This document shows, piece by piece, positions 30,033 to 41,113 of a stretch of DNA of 64,000 bases. The stretch is from Bacillota bacterium (GTDB lineage: Bacteria; Bacillota; Clostridia; TANB77; CAG-465): positions 62,001 to 126,000 of the forward strand of contig JAEWPS010000038.1 of assembly GCA_023460515.1 (NCBI GenBank), read 5' to 3'. A program made the position numbers and the translations under genes. The notes below the pieces were generated by a model. That model was not told the origin of the DNA and ran no database searches. It saw nothing but the letters and a program-made list of their open reading frames with translations. Numbering within the stretch: the stretch's first letter is position 1; every line of letters starts with the position of its first letter.

Positions 30033-30055
30033 AAAAAAAACCGATAGACTCGGTT
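30033..30055 (-). terminator. Terminator of tRNA-Gly
   Basis: Stem AACCGA/TCGGTT with a 5-nt loop (30039-30055), then six T on the minus strand, just before the ogg ribosome site. Confidence 0.8.
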
Positions 30056-30060
30056 CTAAT

Positions 30061-30134
<74 letters not shown>

Positions 30135-30152
30135 ATTTCTTAATGCATATAT

Positions 30153-30181
30153 ATTATACTAATTTTATTTTTATTTGTCAA
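30153..30181 (-). promoter_or_regulatory. Perfect consensus promoter of tRNA-Gly
   Basis: Minus strand TTGACA (30181-30176), 17-base spacer, TATAAT (30158-30153). The -35 lies in an inverted repeat, TTGTCAAaactATTGACAA, which might bind a regulator. Confidence 0.85.
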
Positions 30182-30254
30182 TAGTTTTGACAAAAAAGTT
30201 TTAAATTTTACATTTTTTTATTTTTAATTTAATTTTATTAAATATTATAATGGC

Positions 30255-30282
30255 TAGGATATGATTTTTATCTCATATCCTA
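30255..30282 (-). other. Hairpin after folD
   Basis: TAGGATATGA pairs with TCATATCCTA, 3' of the folD stop. No T-tract follows, so it may be a processing or weak termination hairpin. Confidence 0.4.
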
Positions 30283-30288
30283 CATATT

Positions 30289-31128
30289 TTAATTAAGTTT
30301 TTTATTAGCTACTTCAGTGACATTTTCAAGTAAAGAAAGTACCGTAGTAAGTCCTACTCCACCCGGAACTGGTGTTATATACTTTGCAATGTTTTGTATA
30401 ATCTCAGTATCTACATCTCCTACTATTTTACCATCTATTCTATTTATACCTACATCTATTATTGTACTACCCTCTTTTACCATATCTGCAGTAATAAGTT
30501 TTGCTTTTCCAACTGCCACCACAAGTATATCTGCTCTACTCGTATGTTCTTTTAAGTCAGAAGTTTTAGAATGACAAATTGTAATAGTTGCCCCTTTGTT
30601 TAGTAATAAATGTGCAATAGGTTTTCCCACTAGTACACTTCTACCAACTACTACAGCATTTTTACCAGTTATATCTATCCCTAATTCATCTATTATAGTC
30701 ATAATTCCCTTTGGTGTGCATGAAACAAGGCCTTCTTGATCAGAAATCAATTTACCTAAGTTTAAAGGATGTAATCCATCAACATCTTTATCTGGACTTA
30801 TACTATCTAATATTTTCTTATCATCTAAATGTTTGTATACGGGTAGTTGCACTAATATTCCGTGAACAGACGAATCTTCATTTAGATTATTAATTATAGA
30901 TACAATCTTATCCGTAGTTATACTTTCATCTAATAAAAACTCTTCTTCTTCTATACCAAGCTCTTTACACATATTCCTTTTCTTTGAGACATATATTTCA
31001 GAAGCTGGATCATTACTTGCAAAAATAACTACAAGTTTTGGAATTATTCCTTTATCTTTTAAAAATTCTACTTTTGCCTTTAATTTTTCTTTTCTTTCTT
31101 TAACTATAGCTTTTACATCAACTATCAT
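30289..31128 (-). CDS. folD: Methylenetetrahydrofolate dehydrogenase/cyclohydrolase
   Basis: 279 aa, GAGGAG before the ATG. Bifunctional one-carbon enzyme interconverting 5,10-methylene-THF and 10-formyl-THF. Conserved elements: the VQLPVYKHL loop, SPDKDVDGLHPLNLG, the nucleotide loop GRSVLVGKP and the C-terminal TPVPGGVGLTT. Downstream of dpaA by 18 nt. Confidence 0.96.
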   Translation of the reverse strand: MIVDVKAIVKERKEKLKAKVEFLKDKGIIPKLVVIFASNDPASEIYVSKKRNMCKELGIEEEEFLLDESITTDKIVSIINNLNEDSSVHGILVQLPVYKHLDDKKILDSISPDKDVDGLHPLNLGKLISDQEGLVSCTPKGIMTIIDELGIDITGKNAVVVGRSVLVGKPIAHLLLNKGATITICHSKTSDLKEHTSRADILVVAVGKAKLITADMVKEGSTIIDVGINRIDGKIVGDVDTEIIQNIAKYITPVPGGVGLTTVLSLLENVTEVANKKLN

Positions 31129-31146
31129 TAGTATCTCCTCTATTCC

Positions 31147-31932
31147 TTATTCTTCTAATATCCTATCTATTGCCTCTTTAATATATTTTGCAGATGAAAG
31201 TGGCGCAACTTTCCCTGGAAGTGCCAATGCCCATACAACATTTAAACCAATATCTTTTGCATATGCAAAATCTATTCCGCCAGGACTAGAAGCTAAATCT
31301 ATAATACAACATTTTTTATCTATAATATCTAATTTTTCTTTACCTAATATTGTTGTTGGAATTGTATTAAATATTATATCGAATTTATCCAAATATTCAC
31401 TTAAATTAGTTAAATTAATAGGTATATATCCCATTGCACGTATTTCAGCTAAATCTTTTTCTTTTCTTGCCTCTACATATACATTGGAACCTATTCCGTG
31501 TAACATTTTACTAAGTATCTTACCTATTCTTCCAAATCCCATAACCAAGACATTTGATGAACATAAAGTAAAATCTGTTATTTCCATAGCCGTAGCAATA
31601 GCCCCTTCTGCCGTTGGTATACCATTTAATATAGCTATTTCATCTAAATCCATTAAATCATAATATTTTATATTACCTTTATTCATTTTGTCTTTTATAT
31701 TATTTTGTATCGCCCCTGAAAATATTACTTTATCTTTTATATTAGGTAAAGTGAAAATTTCATCTAAAGTTAAAATTTCTCCATTAATTTTTTCACCATC
31801 TCTAGAAAGTGGTATCGGAGCAATTATATAATCTCCATCGATATAATCTGAAATTTTTTTACCTTCATTCACATATAATTCCCTTAATTTTACGCTTCTA
31901 CCATCTGTTCCAAGAATACAATATTTTTTCAT
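31147..31932 (-). CDS. dpaA: Dipicolinate synthase subunit A
   Basis: 261 aa, AGGTGATT before the ATG. Makes the spore-core compound dipicolinic acid from dihydrodipicolinate. The N-terminal half has AIQNNIKDKM and GIPTAEGAIATAMEIT; the C-terminal Rossmann half has VLVMGFGRIGKILSKML and IIDLASSPGGIDF, as in SpoVFA. The usual partner dpaB is not next to it; the neighbours are a patatin and folD. It supports a spore-forming or recently spore-forming lineage. Confidence 0.88.
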   Translation of the reverse strand: MKKYCILGTDGRSVKLRELYVNEGKKISDYIDGDYIIAPIPLSRDGEKINGEILTLDEIFTLPNIKDKVIFSGAIQNNIKDKMNKGNIKYYDLMDLDEIAILNGIPTAEGAIATAMEITDFTLCSSNVLVMGFGRIGKILSKMLHGIGSNVYVEARKEKDLAEIRAMGYIPINLTNLSEYLDKFDIIFNTIPTTILGKEKLDIIDKKCCIIDLASSPGGIDFAYAKDIGLNVVWALALPGKVAPLSSAKYIKEAIDRILEE

Positions 31933-31973
31933 ATAATCACCTAATTAACTATATTCGAAAAAATATATTAATA

Positions 31974-33131
31974 TTACTTTATTTCTAAGTTTTTAACTAA
32001 TCTATATATTACCTCATCTAACTTACTCTTATTTTTAATTCTTATTTTACTTTTTACTAAACTTAAAAAATCCTTAAATTCATATACCTTAAATTGTTCT
32101 ATATTTTCTTTTAAAGCCACATATTCTACAAGTGCTTGTATTACATCTTTATATGTTGCAGCGCCTTTAAAACCTATTTTATTAATTAAAGCCGGTATAA
32201 CTATTTCAAGTAAAGGCTTTTTAGAATCATGGCTTGTCAGTTTAAGTAATGTATATATTTTGTTTAATTCTATTTGATTATATTCAATTAAGCTATTTAA
32301 ATATATTTCTTCTGAAAGTGGATTAAAGTAGTATTCAAACCCGTCTAAATTATCTAACACTTTTAAGGCATCATAATATCCTAAATTAAGCAGATAATTA
32401 GATGTTTTACTTTCAAAATTAAGTATGTTTGGTAAAGCATTTCTTGGCTCTACAATTTTAAGTGATATATCATTTTGTTTTCTTATCCTATTAATATCTT
32501 TAATTTTAAAAAAAGAACCAGTCCTTATGACAAATATTTTTTTAAAATTATTATCTGCTAACATATTTAAAGGACAATTGTTATATACACCACCATCTAT
32601 AAAAAACTTCTCTCCTATTGGTTCTTGCTTAAATCCAGGTAATCTAGAACTTGCCATTATATAATCTTTAAGCATGCCTTGTGGTATATCTTCTACAAAT
32701 AGTTCATACGGCTTTTTTTCAGTCAAAGAATATGTAACTAAACCAAATTTAATTTTAGAATTTCTTATTTTATCTTCATCAATATGATCATCTAAAAATT
32801 TTCTCATTTTTGCAGTATCTACTCCACCATTTTTAACCATCTGTGTAAATTTTTTAGACATATATTTTACTATATCCAAATTTATATTTTTCTTAAGTGC
32901 AAGTGTAAGTTTATTTTCATCTATATTGAATAAAGTAGTATATTTTATATTTGCCCAAACATCATATGCTACTTGAAAATCCCCTTGTGCTATCATTGCA
33001 CCATTTACAGACCCAATTGATGTTCCAGTTACTCCTGTTATATTATATCCTTTTTCAAGTATAGCTTTAACAGCTCCCATATGGTAAGCTCCTCTTGCTC
33101 CACCACCTTCTAAAACAATTCCACAATCCAT
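31974..33131 (-). CDS. Patatin-like phospholipase
   Basis: 385 aa, AAAAGGTGAT before the ATG. The patatin domain (residues 1-200) has the oxyanion loop GGGARGAYHMG, the nucleophile elbow GTSIGS and the catalytic Asp in FIDGGVYNN. Predicted lipid acyl hydrolase of the cytosol or membrane face; there is no signal peptide. The C-terminal 180 residues are helical and unassigned. The physiological substrate is unknown. Confidence 0.9.
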   Translation of the reverse strand: MDCGIVLEGGGARGAYHMGAVKAILEKGYNITGVTGTSIGSVNGAMIAQGDFQVAYDVWANIKYTTLFNIDENKLTLALKKNINLDIVKYMSKKFTQMVKNGGVDTAKMRKFLDDHIDEDKIRNSKIKFGLVTYSLTEKKPYELFVEDIPQGMLKDYIMASSRLPGFKQEPIGEKFFIDGGVYNNCPLNMLADNNFKKIFVIRTGSFFKIKDINRIRKQNDISLKIVEPRNALPNILNFESKTSNYLLNLGYYDALKVLDNLDGFEYYFNPLSEEIYLNSLIEYNQIELNKIYTLLKLTSHDSKKPLLEIVIPALINKIGFKGAATYKDVIQALVEYVALKENIEQFKVYEFKDFLSLVKSKIRIKNKSKLDEVIYRLVKNLEIK

Positions 33132-33160
33132 ATATTATCACCTTTTCTTAAAATATATAA

Positions 33161-34300
<1,140 letters not shown>

Positions 34301-34425
34301 TCATAACTAATATAATACTATATTTTTGCAAGTTTTTCAAGTATTTTATGTTAATTAAGCAAAATTGGTAATAAAACACAGAAAAACAAATTACTATTAA
34401 ACATAAATCAAAACTTAATTTAAGT

Positions 34426-34456
34426 AAAAACAAACGGGGAAAATTTTTCCCCGTTT
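34426..34456 (-). terminator. Strong terminator after the small membrane gene
   Basis: A 12-bp stem, AAACGGGGAAAA with TTTTCCCCGTTT, then GTTTTT on the minus strand. Confidence 0.85.
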
Positions 34457-34461
34457 AAATA

Positions 34462-34788
34462 TTAAACATTATTAGTAAGTACTGATAATACAGTATAGAT
34501 AAACATTGTTAATATAATACTCAAACACATTCTTTGCATCACATTAGAATAATTATACAATATTTTACCTATACTTTTTTTATTTATCTCTTCAAACAAA
34601 ATTTCAAAAAAGATTGGAACTATAAATGTTATTACTAAAACAATTACACTAACAATTTTCATATTCACTTCATGCCTTAAAGATATAATACCTAGTATAG
34701 TATAGATAAAACCTATAAAGCCTGGAAATACTAAATACAGAAAGTGATGTTTTGTTTTTTCAGTAACATTAATAAAGTTCCGACACAT
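34462..34788 (-). CDS. Small membrane protein of unknown function
   Basis: 108 aa with GGGGGAATT before the ATG. Three predicted membrane spans (about 17-38, 45-65 and 88-105). No family recognised. Codon 3 is CGG, a codon almost absent in this window, here followed by A and read in frame. It has its own strong terminator, suggesting a single-gene transcript. Confidence 0.6.
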   Translation of the reverse strand: MCRNFINVTEKTKHHFLYLVFPGFIGFIYTILGIISLRHEVNMKIVSVIVLVITFIVPIFFEILFEEINKKSIGKILYNYSNVMQRMCLSIILTMFIYTVLSVLTNNV

Positions 34789-34867
34789 TTGAATTCCCCC
34801 ATAAAATTATTTTAATAAGGAATAATACTAAATTCCAAACATATTATATCATATATTTGTAATTATG

Positions 34868-36082
34868 TCAACCATTTCTTTTTATTCTATACATTTTCAT
34901 ATCTTTTGTATATAAACCTCTCACAGCATCCTTTAATGTTTTTGCACCAATAATACTAAACAATATTCCATTACCTCCATAACCTAAGTTACATAAACAA
35001 TTTGGCATATCCTCTATTTCATCTATAATAGGTAATGAATCTACAGTATTTGCAAATGTGCTATTATATGCAAATTCTATTTCTGGACTTTCTACATTAT
35101 GAAATAATTTATTCAAACATAAATTTAATCTTGCGTATTTATCTTTACTAATATTTTTCATATAATTTTCATCAGACATCTTACTACAAACTTTAATATC
35201 TTCACCACCAAATATTATCCTATTATCTTTTGTAAATCTTATATAATGATGTGGTTCGCACATATCTTTTATAACAAAAGATGTGTCTAGTTTACTAAGT
35301 TGTGGCAAAGGCTTAGTTATTATACTAAATGTTTTATATAACTCGACTATATTAGTTTTTATATATTTCAAAGATTCAATTCCACCTGTAAATATTAATT
35401 TATCTGATTTTATTTTAAATTTATTGTTAGTAGTACAAATAACATTATCATAATTACATTTTATATCTTTTACTTCAGTATTTTCAAACACCTTAACATT
35501 ATCTAATTTTTCCAAATACTCAAATAATTCTGTTGTAAACTTATACGGATCAATATCTGCACCAGCATTTTTCGTTACAATTCCACAGTTTAGACTTACA
35601 GTTGGGTTTTGGTCTATAAAAGTAACATCAAATCCTGCTTTTTTTCTTGTTTCATATTCTTTTATCATTGAACTTCTTTGCATAAGTTTATTGGTATAGT
35701 ATAAACTATCCCTTTTTCTAAAATCGGATTTTTTACCAATTTCTTTTTCTATATTCTCTATATCTGAAATAGCTTCTAAACACAATTCGTATACTCTCTT
35801 TGCACTATGAACGCCTAATGCCTTTTCTAATTTATATAAATCAATATCTACAGAATAGTCTAGAATTGCCGTAGACGCACTAGTAGTACCATATCCTATT
35901 ATATTTTTTTCAACTACAACAATATTCATACCCTCTTTACTTAAATAGTAGGCAGTTATCGCTCCGGCAATTCCTCCACCTACTATTAATACATCACAAT
36001 AAATATCCTTTGTCAAATATGAATATGTATTTTTTATTTCATTTTTTTTAGTCCAAAAAACATTACCATTTGTAAGTTGCAT
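34868..36082 (-). CDS. FAD-dependent oxidoreductase (DAO family), no Rieske domain
   Basis: 404 aa from the ATG at 36082 with GAGGTG 8 nt upstream; a 60-codon extension would overlap the divergent CAP gene and lacks a ribosome site. Dinucleotide loop VLIVGGGIAGAITAYYLSKE near residue 35, a DAO substrate domain and C-terminal GYGGNGILFSIIGAK closing the FAD site. Clostridial relatives often carry a C-terminal Rieske [2Fe-2S] domain, which is absent here. Substrate unknown. Confidence 0.85.
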   Translation of the reverse strand: MQLTNGNVFWTKKNEIKNTYSYLTKDIYCDVLIVGGGIAGAITAYYLSKEGMNIVVVEKNIIGYGTTSASTAILDYSVDIDLYKLEKALGVHSAKRVYELCLEAISDIENIEKEIGKKSDFRKRDSLYYTNKLMQRSSMIKEYETRKKAGFDVTFIDQNPTVSLNCGIVTKNAGADIDPYKFTTELFEYLEKLDNVKVFENTEVKDIKCNYDNVICTTNNKFKIKSDKLIFTGGIESLKYIKTNIVELYKTFSIITKPLPQLSKLDTSFVIKDMCEPHHYIRFTKDNRIIFGGEDIKVCSKMSDENYMKNISKDKYARLNLCLNKLFHNVESPEIEFAYNSTFANTVDSLPIIDEIEDMPNCLCNLGYGGNGILFSIIGAKTLKDAVRGLYTKDMKMYRIKRNG

Positions 36083-36194
36083 ATATGTTACACCTCTTAC
36101 TAATATTTTTACCAAAACATGAAAATTTATACAATATTTTTTAATAATATTATATAAATTGCTAATACTATTGTTAAAAGGATGGTGATTTTTA

Positions 36195-37148
36195 GTGATA
36201 AAGAAAAGAAAACTAGTTATACTATTCGCATTTGTTTTGATGATTATACTTATCTCTAACATATTTGCAATAACAGTAAAAAGTTACAAACCTAAATATG
36301 GTTTAACAACAGATAATGTGAATTTTAGGTCAAGTACATCATTAGTATATGGTAGTATAATAAAACAAATAAGTAAAAATGTTAATATTAAAATGGTTGG
36401 AGAAACTGGTAATTTCTATATTGTACAACTTGCATCAAATGAAGTTGGTTTTATAGCTAAAGACTATGTGAAAGCAACTACAAATGCTCCCGATGCAAAA
36501 GTATATACAAGTTTAACTCCATATACAGCTACTGTTACAGCAACTAGTGTAAATGTACGTAGAGGACCATCTACTAACTTTGCTAAAGTAAGTAGTTTAA
36601 ATAAAGGAACTTCTGTAACCGTTATTGGTAAAATAGATAATTTCTATACTGTTATTTATGGAACAAATAAAGTTGGTATGATAGAAGCAAGCTTAATCAA
36701 AAAAGGAACAAATACAACTACTTCAACTCCAACTCCCACACCAACCAATCCAACTCCAAATACAAATTTATCTCTTGCTGATTTAGTTTTAAAATATATT
36801 AACGAAGCTAGAGCTGCTAATAGTCTTCCTGCTTTAACAAAAGATTGGAAACTTGCAGACATAGCACAACGTAAATCTAATGAAATGGTTGAAAAAGATT
36901 ATTTTCTGCATACTTCTCCTACATATGGAACACCTTTTGATATGATGAAAAATTTCGGAATAACTTATAAAACTGCAGGAGAAAATTTAGCAGGTAATTC
37001 AGATATGAAAGCTGCAGTAGATTCTTGGATGAATTCAGAAGGACATAGAAAAAATATTCTTTCAAATTCATATAATTTTATTGGAATTGGTGTTACAAAA
37101 AGTGAAAAGTATGGATATATAATATCAGCTATGTTTATTGGTAAATAA
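36195..37148 (+). CDS. Secreted SH3b-SH3b-CAP (YkwD-like) protein
   Basis: 317 aa from a GTG with AAAGGATGG upstream. N-terminal signal or anchor segment (7-27), two bacterial SH3 domains (about 37-92 and 100-168: TTDNVNFRSS and TSVNVRRGPSTNFAKV) that may bind peptidoglycan, a Thr/Pro linker (175-192), and a CAP/SCP domain (195-317) with INEARAANSLPAL, HTSPTYGTPF, AGENLAG and SEGHRKNIL. Extracellular; the CAP function in bacteria is poorly defined. Confidence 0.9.
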   Translation: MIKKRKLVILFAFVLMIILISNIFAITVKSYKPKYGLTTDNVNFRSSTSLVYGSIIKQISKNVNIKMVGETGNFYIVQLASNEVGFIAKDYVKATTNAPDAKVYTSLTPYTATVTATSVNVRRGPSTNFAKVSSLNKGTSVTVIGKIDNFYTVIYGTNKVGMIEASLIKKGTNTTTSTPTPTPTNPTPNTNLSLADLVLKYINEARAANSLPALTKDWKLADIAQRKSNEMVEKDYFLHTSPTYGTPFDMMKNFGITYKTAGENLAGNSDMKAAVDSWMNSEGHRKNILSNSYNFIGIGVTKSEKYGYIISAMFIGK

Positions 37149-37174
37149 TATAATTACTTAATTATATAAAAAAT

Positions 37175-37206
37175 AAAAAACAATATTATGAAAAATATTG
37201 TTTTTT
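37175..37206. terminator. Bidirectional terminator between the CAP gene and ppaC
   Basis: A 13-bp stem, AAAAAACAATATT with AATATTGTTTTTT, and a 6-nt loop between convergent genes. Confidence 0.8.
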
Positions 37207-37250
37207 ATTTGTATATTTTATATTATGTATTATTTAAATGTAAATACATA

Positions 37251-38181
37251 TTACTTAGAAGCATCCATCATTTTAGGAGCAAGTTGTTTTTTTCTTGATA
37301 CTACACATGGCAAAAATGCTCTATTAGCAATTAGTTTTATATTAAATGCTTTTTCAACAACGTCTGTTCTATTTCCTAAAGCAATTATCTCCGAATTACA
37401 ATTTATAATATCTGTTACTGCAACTAGGAACGTGTCTAACTTTTTTGATTCAATAATTTTCTTCATAGATACTTCTATTTCACTTTGTCTATCTAAAATA
37501 TTATTTAAATCAACAGCATTTATTTGAGCAATTTCAACCTTTAATCCGGTTGCAATCAAATTCTTTAGAATCTATCTTTATTAATTCATCTGAAGAAAGT
37601 TCACTTAAATCTGCTCCTGATTTTAATAGATCTAATCCATAGGTATTAATATTGATGTTTAATTTATCTGCTAATTCATTTGCAGTTGATATATCAATTG
37701 GAGTAGTTGTTGGTGATTTAAATAATAGTGTATCAGATATTATTGCACTTAAAAGTAATATGTTAACCTCTTCATTATCTAATCCATTTACTTCTTTTAA
37801 TAACCCATATAATATAGTAGAAGCACTTCCAAATGGTTTTGCAATATATTCTAATGGTTCAATTGTTCTAAAATTATCTATTTTATGATGATCTATAACT
37901 ATTTTTATTTTTGCGTTCTCTATGTTTCCAATACTTTGTGAAAATTCGTTATGATCTACTAGAGCAACAATATCTCCATCTTCTAACTCTGTAACTACCG
38001 GTAACTTAGTTTTTAAACTAAACTTATTAAAAACATATTTAGCCTCTTTATTAAGTTCACCTAAAATTAACATTTCCGAATCAACTTCATCTCTTATTTT
38101 TAAAAAATGTGCTAATCCAACCGTACACGCTACTGAATCTAAATCTGGACATCTATGTCCAAATATTTTTAAATTTCCCAT
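37251..38181 (-). CDS. ppaC: Manganese-dependent inorganic pyrophosphatase, requires +1 frameshift
   Basis: Family II PPase in two frames. Frame 0 runs from ATG 38181 (AAAGGAGAG upstream) through FGHRCPDLDSVAC, LVDHNE, VIDHHKID and ISDTLLFKSPT (DHH domain) to KEFDCN, then CGG. Skipping the C at 37548 gives GGA and continues GLKVEIAQINAVDL to the DHHA2 end VVSRKKQLAP. The joined protein is 309 aa, the normal family length, and places Asn-Gly where streptococcal homologues have it. All metal and substrate ligands are intact. Its ATG overlaps the gatB stop (TAATG). It could be a genuine frameshift mutation; see findings. Confidence 0.9.
37545..37551 (-). other. Candidate +1 frameshift site in ppaC (AAC CGG A)
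   Basis: Frame-0 codon 212 is CGG. Reading AAC, skipping C, then GGA restores the downstream frame. The frame-0 stop TGA follows three codons later, and the nearest upstream stop in the +1 frame is a TAG eleven codons before, so the shift must occur in this short overlap. Confidence 0.65.
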
Positions 38182-39641
38182 TAATTAATCTCTCCTTTAT
38201 TTTCTAATACTTTAATTAATAACTCATTTACTGTTTTAGGGTTTGCTTTTCCTTTAGATAGTTTCATTATTTGACCTACTAAAAATCCGATTGCTTTATC
38301 TTTTCCAGCTAAATAATCTGAAACTGATTGATCATTTTCATTAACTACTTGTTCTACTATTTTTAAAATAGCTGATTCATCAGTTATCTGTACTAATCCT
38401 TTTTCTTCAACTATTTCTTTTGCATCTTTTCCTGTTTCGAACATTTCAATAAATACCTTTTTAGCCATTGCAGAAGATATAACATTAGTATCAATTAATT
38501 TTATTAAATTAGCTAAATTAGATTCAGTTATTTTACTTTGGTTTATTTCAATACCCACTTCATTTAACATTTTAGAAAAATCACTCATAATCCAGTTTGT
38601 AACTGCTTTTGGATTATTACATAAACTTACAGTATTATCAAAATAATTAGCCAATATTTTTGAGTTTGTTATTTGAGAAGCATCATATTCAGATAACATA
38701 TATTGCTGCATATATCTTGTTTTTCTCGCATTTGGCATTTCTGGTAAATTATTTTTAATATTTTTAACATATTCTTCAGATAATACTATAGGTGCTAGAT
38801 CTGGTTCTTCAAAGTATCTATAATCATGCGCATCTTCTTTTGTTCTCATTGCATAACCTATACCTTTACTATCATCAAATCGTCTTGTTTCTTGGTATAT
38901 TGTTCCACCATTTTCTATTTCTTCTATCTGTCTTCTTATTTCAAATTCTATTGATCTTTGAATAGATTTAAACGAATTTAAATTCTTTGTTTCTGTTCTT
39001 GTTCCAAACTTAGGAGCTCCATATTTTCTAACAGATAAGTTAACATCACATCTTAACGAACCTTCTTGCATTTTACAATCACAAACTTCTAAATACTCTA
39101 ATATACCTTTTAATGTTTGCATATATTCTATAGCTTCAGCAGCACTTCTTATATCTGGTTCAGATACTATCTCTATTAAAGGTACCGCACATCTATTCAT
39201 ATCTACTAAAGTTGATCCTGTAAATTCATCATGTATTAACTTACCAGCATCTTCTTCAATATGTATTCTTGTTATACCAATTTTTTTATGTTCTCCGTTT
39301 ACCAATATATCTACATGTCCATTATTACAAAGTGGCAAATCATATTGAGATGTTTGATATGCTTTAGGTAAATCTGGATAAAAATAGTTTTTTCTATCTT
39401 GTTTAGAAAATTTAGCTATTTCACAATTTGTTGCAAGACCCATTTTAACCGCAAACTCCACCACTTTTTCATTAAGCACTGGAAGTACTCCAGGCATACC
39501 TGTACATATTGGACAACAATGTGTATTAGGATCTGATCCAAATTCTGTACTACAATTACAATATATTTTTGTTTTTGTAGCAAGCTCAGCATGTACTTCT
39601 AATCCTATTATTACTTCATATTCTTTTAATTTATCTTCCAT
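38181..39641 (-). CDS. gatB: Asp/Glu-tRNA amidotransferase subunit B
   Basis: 486 aa, AGGAGG before the ATG. Transamidates mischarged Glu-tRNA-Gln or Asp-tRNA-Asn with GatA and GatC. Signatures: EVIIGLEVHAEL, Zn-type Cys set (CNC, CCPICTGMPG), RKNYFYPDLPK, and the C-terminal YqeY-like tail (SDYLAGKDKAIGFLVGQIMK). Operon gatC-gatA-gatB-ppaC. Confidence 0.97.
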   Translation of the reverse strand: MEDKLKEYEVIIGLEVHAELATKTKIYCNCSTEFGSDPNTHCCPICTGMPGVLPVLNEKVVEFAVKMGLATNCEIAKFSKQDRKNYFYPDLPKAYQTSQYDLPLCNNGHVDILVNGEHKKIGITRIHIEEDAGKLIHDEFTGSTLVDMNRCAVPLIEIVSEPDIRSAAEAIEYMQTLKGILEYLEVCDCKMQEGSLRCDVNLSVRKYGAPKFGTRTETKNLNSFKSIQRSIEFEIRRQIEEIENGGTIYQETRRFDDSKGIGYAMRTKEDAHDYRYFEEPDLAPIVLSEEYVKNIKNNLPEMPNARKTRYMQQYMLSEYDASQITNSKILANYFDNTVSLCNNPKAVTNWIMSDFSKMLNEVGIEINQSKITESNLANLIKLIDTNVISSAMAKKVFIEMFETGKDAKEIVEEKGLVQITDESAILKIVEQVVNENDQSVSDYLAGKDKAIGFLVGQIMKLSKGKANPKTVNELLIKVLENKGEIN

Positions 39642-39651
39642 ATACTGCCTC

Positions 39652-41112
39652 CTATATATTAGGTTTCATTTTATGAAACTCTGTATTTTGTTCAAAAGTG
39701 TATGCAGCTTGCAATAACTTTTTCTCTTCAAATGCTGAAGCTATAAATTGTAGTCCTATAGGCATATTATTGCTATCAAAACCACAAGGAATAGATATTC
39801 CAGGAAGACCAGCCATATTTACTGGTACTGTATATATATCCTCTAAATACATTTCTAATGGATTTGTTGTTTTTGCTCCAATTTTAAATGCTGTATTAGG
39901 TGCGGTTGGAATTGCTATTATATCACAACTTTCAAACACTCTTTTAAAATCATTTATTATTAATGTTCTAACCTTTTGTGCTTTTTTATAATATGCATCA
40001 TAATATCCACTACTTAAAACATAAGTACCAAGCATTATTCTTCTTTTTACTTCTTCTCCAAATCCTTCTGTTCTAGACTTTTTATATAAATCTAATAAAT
40101 CTTCAAATTTATCTGTTCTATAACCATATTTTATACCATCATATCTACCTAAGTTAGAAGAAGCTTCAGCAGTTGCTATTATATAATAAGTTGCAAGAGA
40201 GTATTTTATATAATCTAAATTAACATCTATTACCTTAGCACCATGTTCTACTAATTTATCTATACTGTTATCAAAAGCTTTCTTAACTTCTGGATTTAAT
40301 CCTTCTTTTAAAAATTCTCTTGGTACACCAATAGTAATATCTTTTACATCATTTATTAAATATTTAGTGTAATCTATTTTATTTAAGTTAACACTAGTTG
40401 TATCTTTATCATCATGTCCTACTATACTATTTAGCATAATAGCCATATCTGTGACATCTTTTGTAAACGGTCCAATTTGATCTAACGAAGATGCAAAAGC
40501 AACTAATCCAAATCTTGATACTAATCCATATGTAGGTTTCATACCAACTGTACTACAATATGAAGCAGGTTGTCTTATACTACCACCAGTATCGCTACCA
40601 AGAGATGCAAATGCCATATCACTTGATACACTCGCTGCACTTCCACCACTAGATCCACCTGGAACTTTAGTAATATCCCATGGATTAACAGTTTTCTTAA
40701 AGTATGAGCTTTCTGTTGAAGAACCCATAGCAAATTCATCCATGTTAGTTTTACCAATTATTATTGCACCTAAAGATTCTAGTCTTTCAACAACTGTTGC
40801 ATCATAGGGAGATACAAAATTTTCTAACATTTTTGAACCACATGTAGTTTTGACATCTTTAATACAGATATTGTCTTTTATAGCTATAGGAACCCCTCCT
40901 AAAATACCAATATCTTCTCCATCGTTTAGTTGTTTTTGTAATTTATCTGCACGTATATATGCATATTCTTTAGTTAAATTTATATATGCATTTACTTTAG
41001 TTTCAATATCATCTATTCTTGAATAGATACTATCTAAAACCTCTCTTATTGTTACTTCTTTTGATTTAATTTTATCCGATATTTCATGTATTGTTAAACT
41101 ATATAATTCCAT
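39652..41112 (-). CDS. gatA: Asp/Glu-tRNA amidotransferase subunit A
   Basis: 486 aa from the ATG at 41112 (GGTGGAG upstream, overlapping the gatC end); a longer frame to 41166 runs back into gatC. Amidase-signature catalytic triad: Lys in VPIAIKDNI, and the two Ser in [11 protein letters not shown] and [12 protein letters not shown]. Releases ammonia from Gln for GatB. Confidence 0.97.
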   Translation of the reverse strand: MELYSLTIHEISDKIKSKEVTIREVLDSIYSRIDDIETKVNAYINLTKEYAYIRADKLQKQLNDGEDIGILGGVPIAIKDNICIKDVKTTCGSKMLENFVSPYDATVVERLESLGAIIIGKTNMDEFAMGSSTESSYFKKTVNPWDITKVPGGSSGGSAASVSSDMAFASLGSDTGGSIRQPASYCSTVGMKPTYGLVSRFGLVAFASSLDQIGPFTKDVTDMAIMLNSIVGHDDKDTTSVNLNKIDYTKYLINDVKDITIGVPREFLKEGLNPEVKKAFDNSIDKLVEHGAKVIDVNLDYIKYSLATYYIIATAEASSNLGRYDGIKYGYRTDKFEDLLDLYKKSRTEGFGEEVKRRIMLGTYVLSSGYYDAYYKKAQKVRTLIINDFKRVFESCDIIAIPTAPNTAFKIGAKTTNPLEMYLEDIYTVPVNMAGLPGISIPCGFDSNNMPIGLQFIASAFEEKKLLQAAYTFEQNTEFHKMKPNI

Positions 41113-41113
41113 A

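Noticed and set aside
36083..36262. 60-codon extension of the FAD oxidoreductase
   Set aside because: It overlaps the divergent CAP gene, has no ribosome site, and the ATG at 36082 has GAGGTG at 8 nt.
37558..37560. Explaining ppaC by one extra T in a TTT run instead of a shift at CGG
   Set aside because: Possible, but it would change the conserved KEF to KEL, does not explain the identical CGG context in topB, and TTT is a very short homopolymer.
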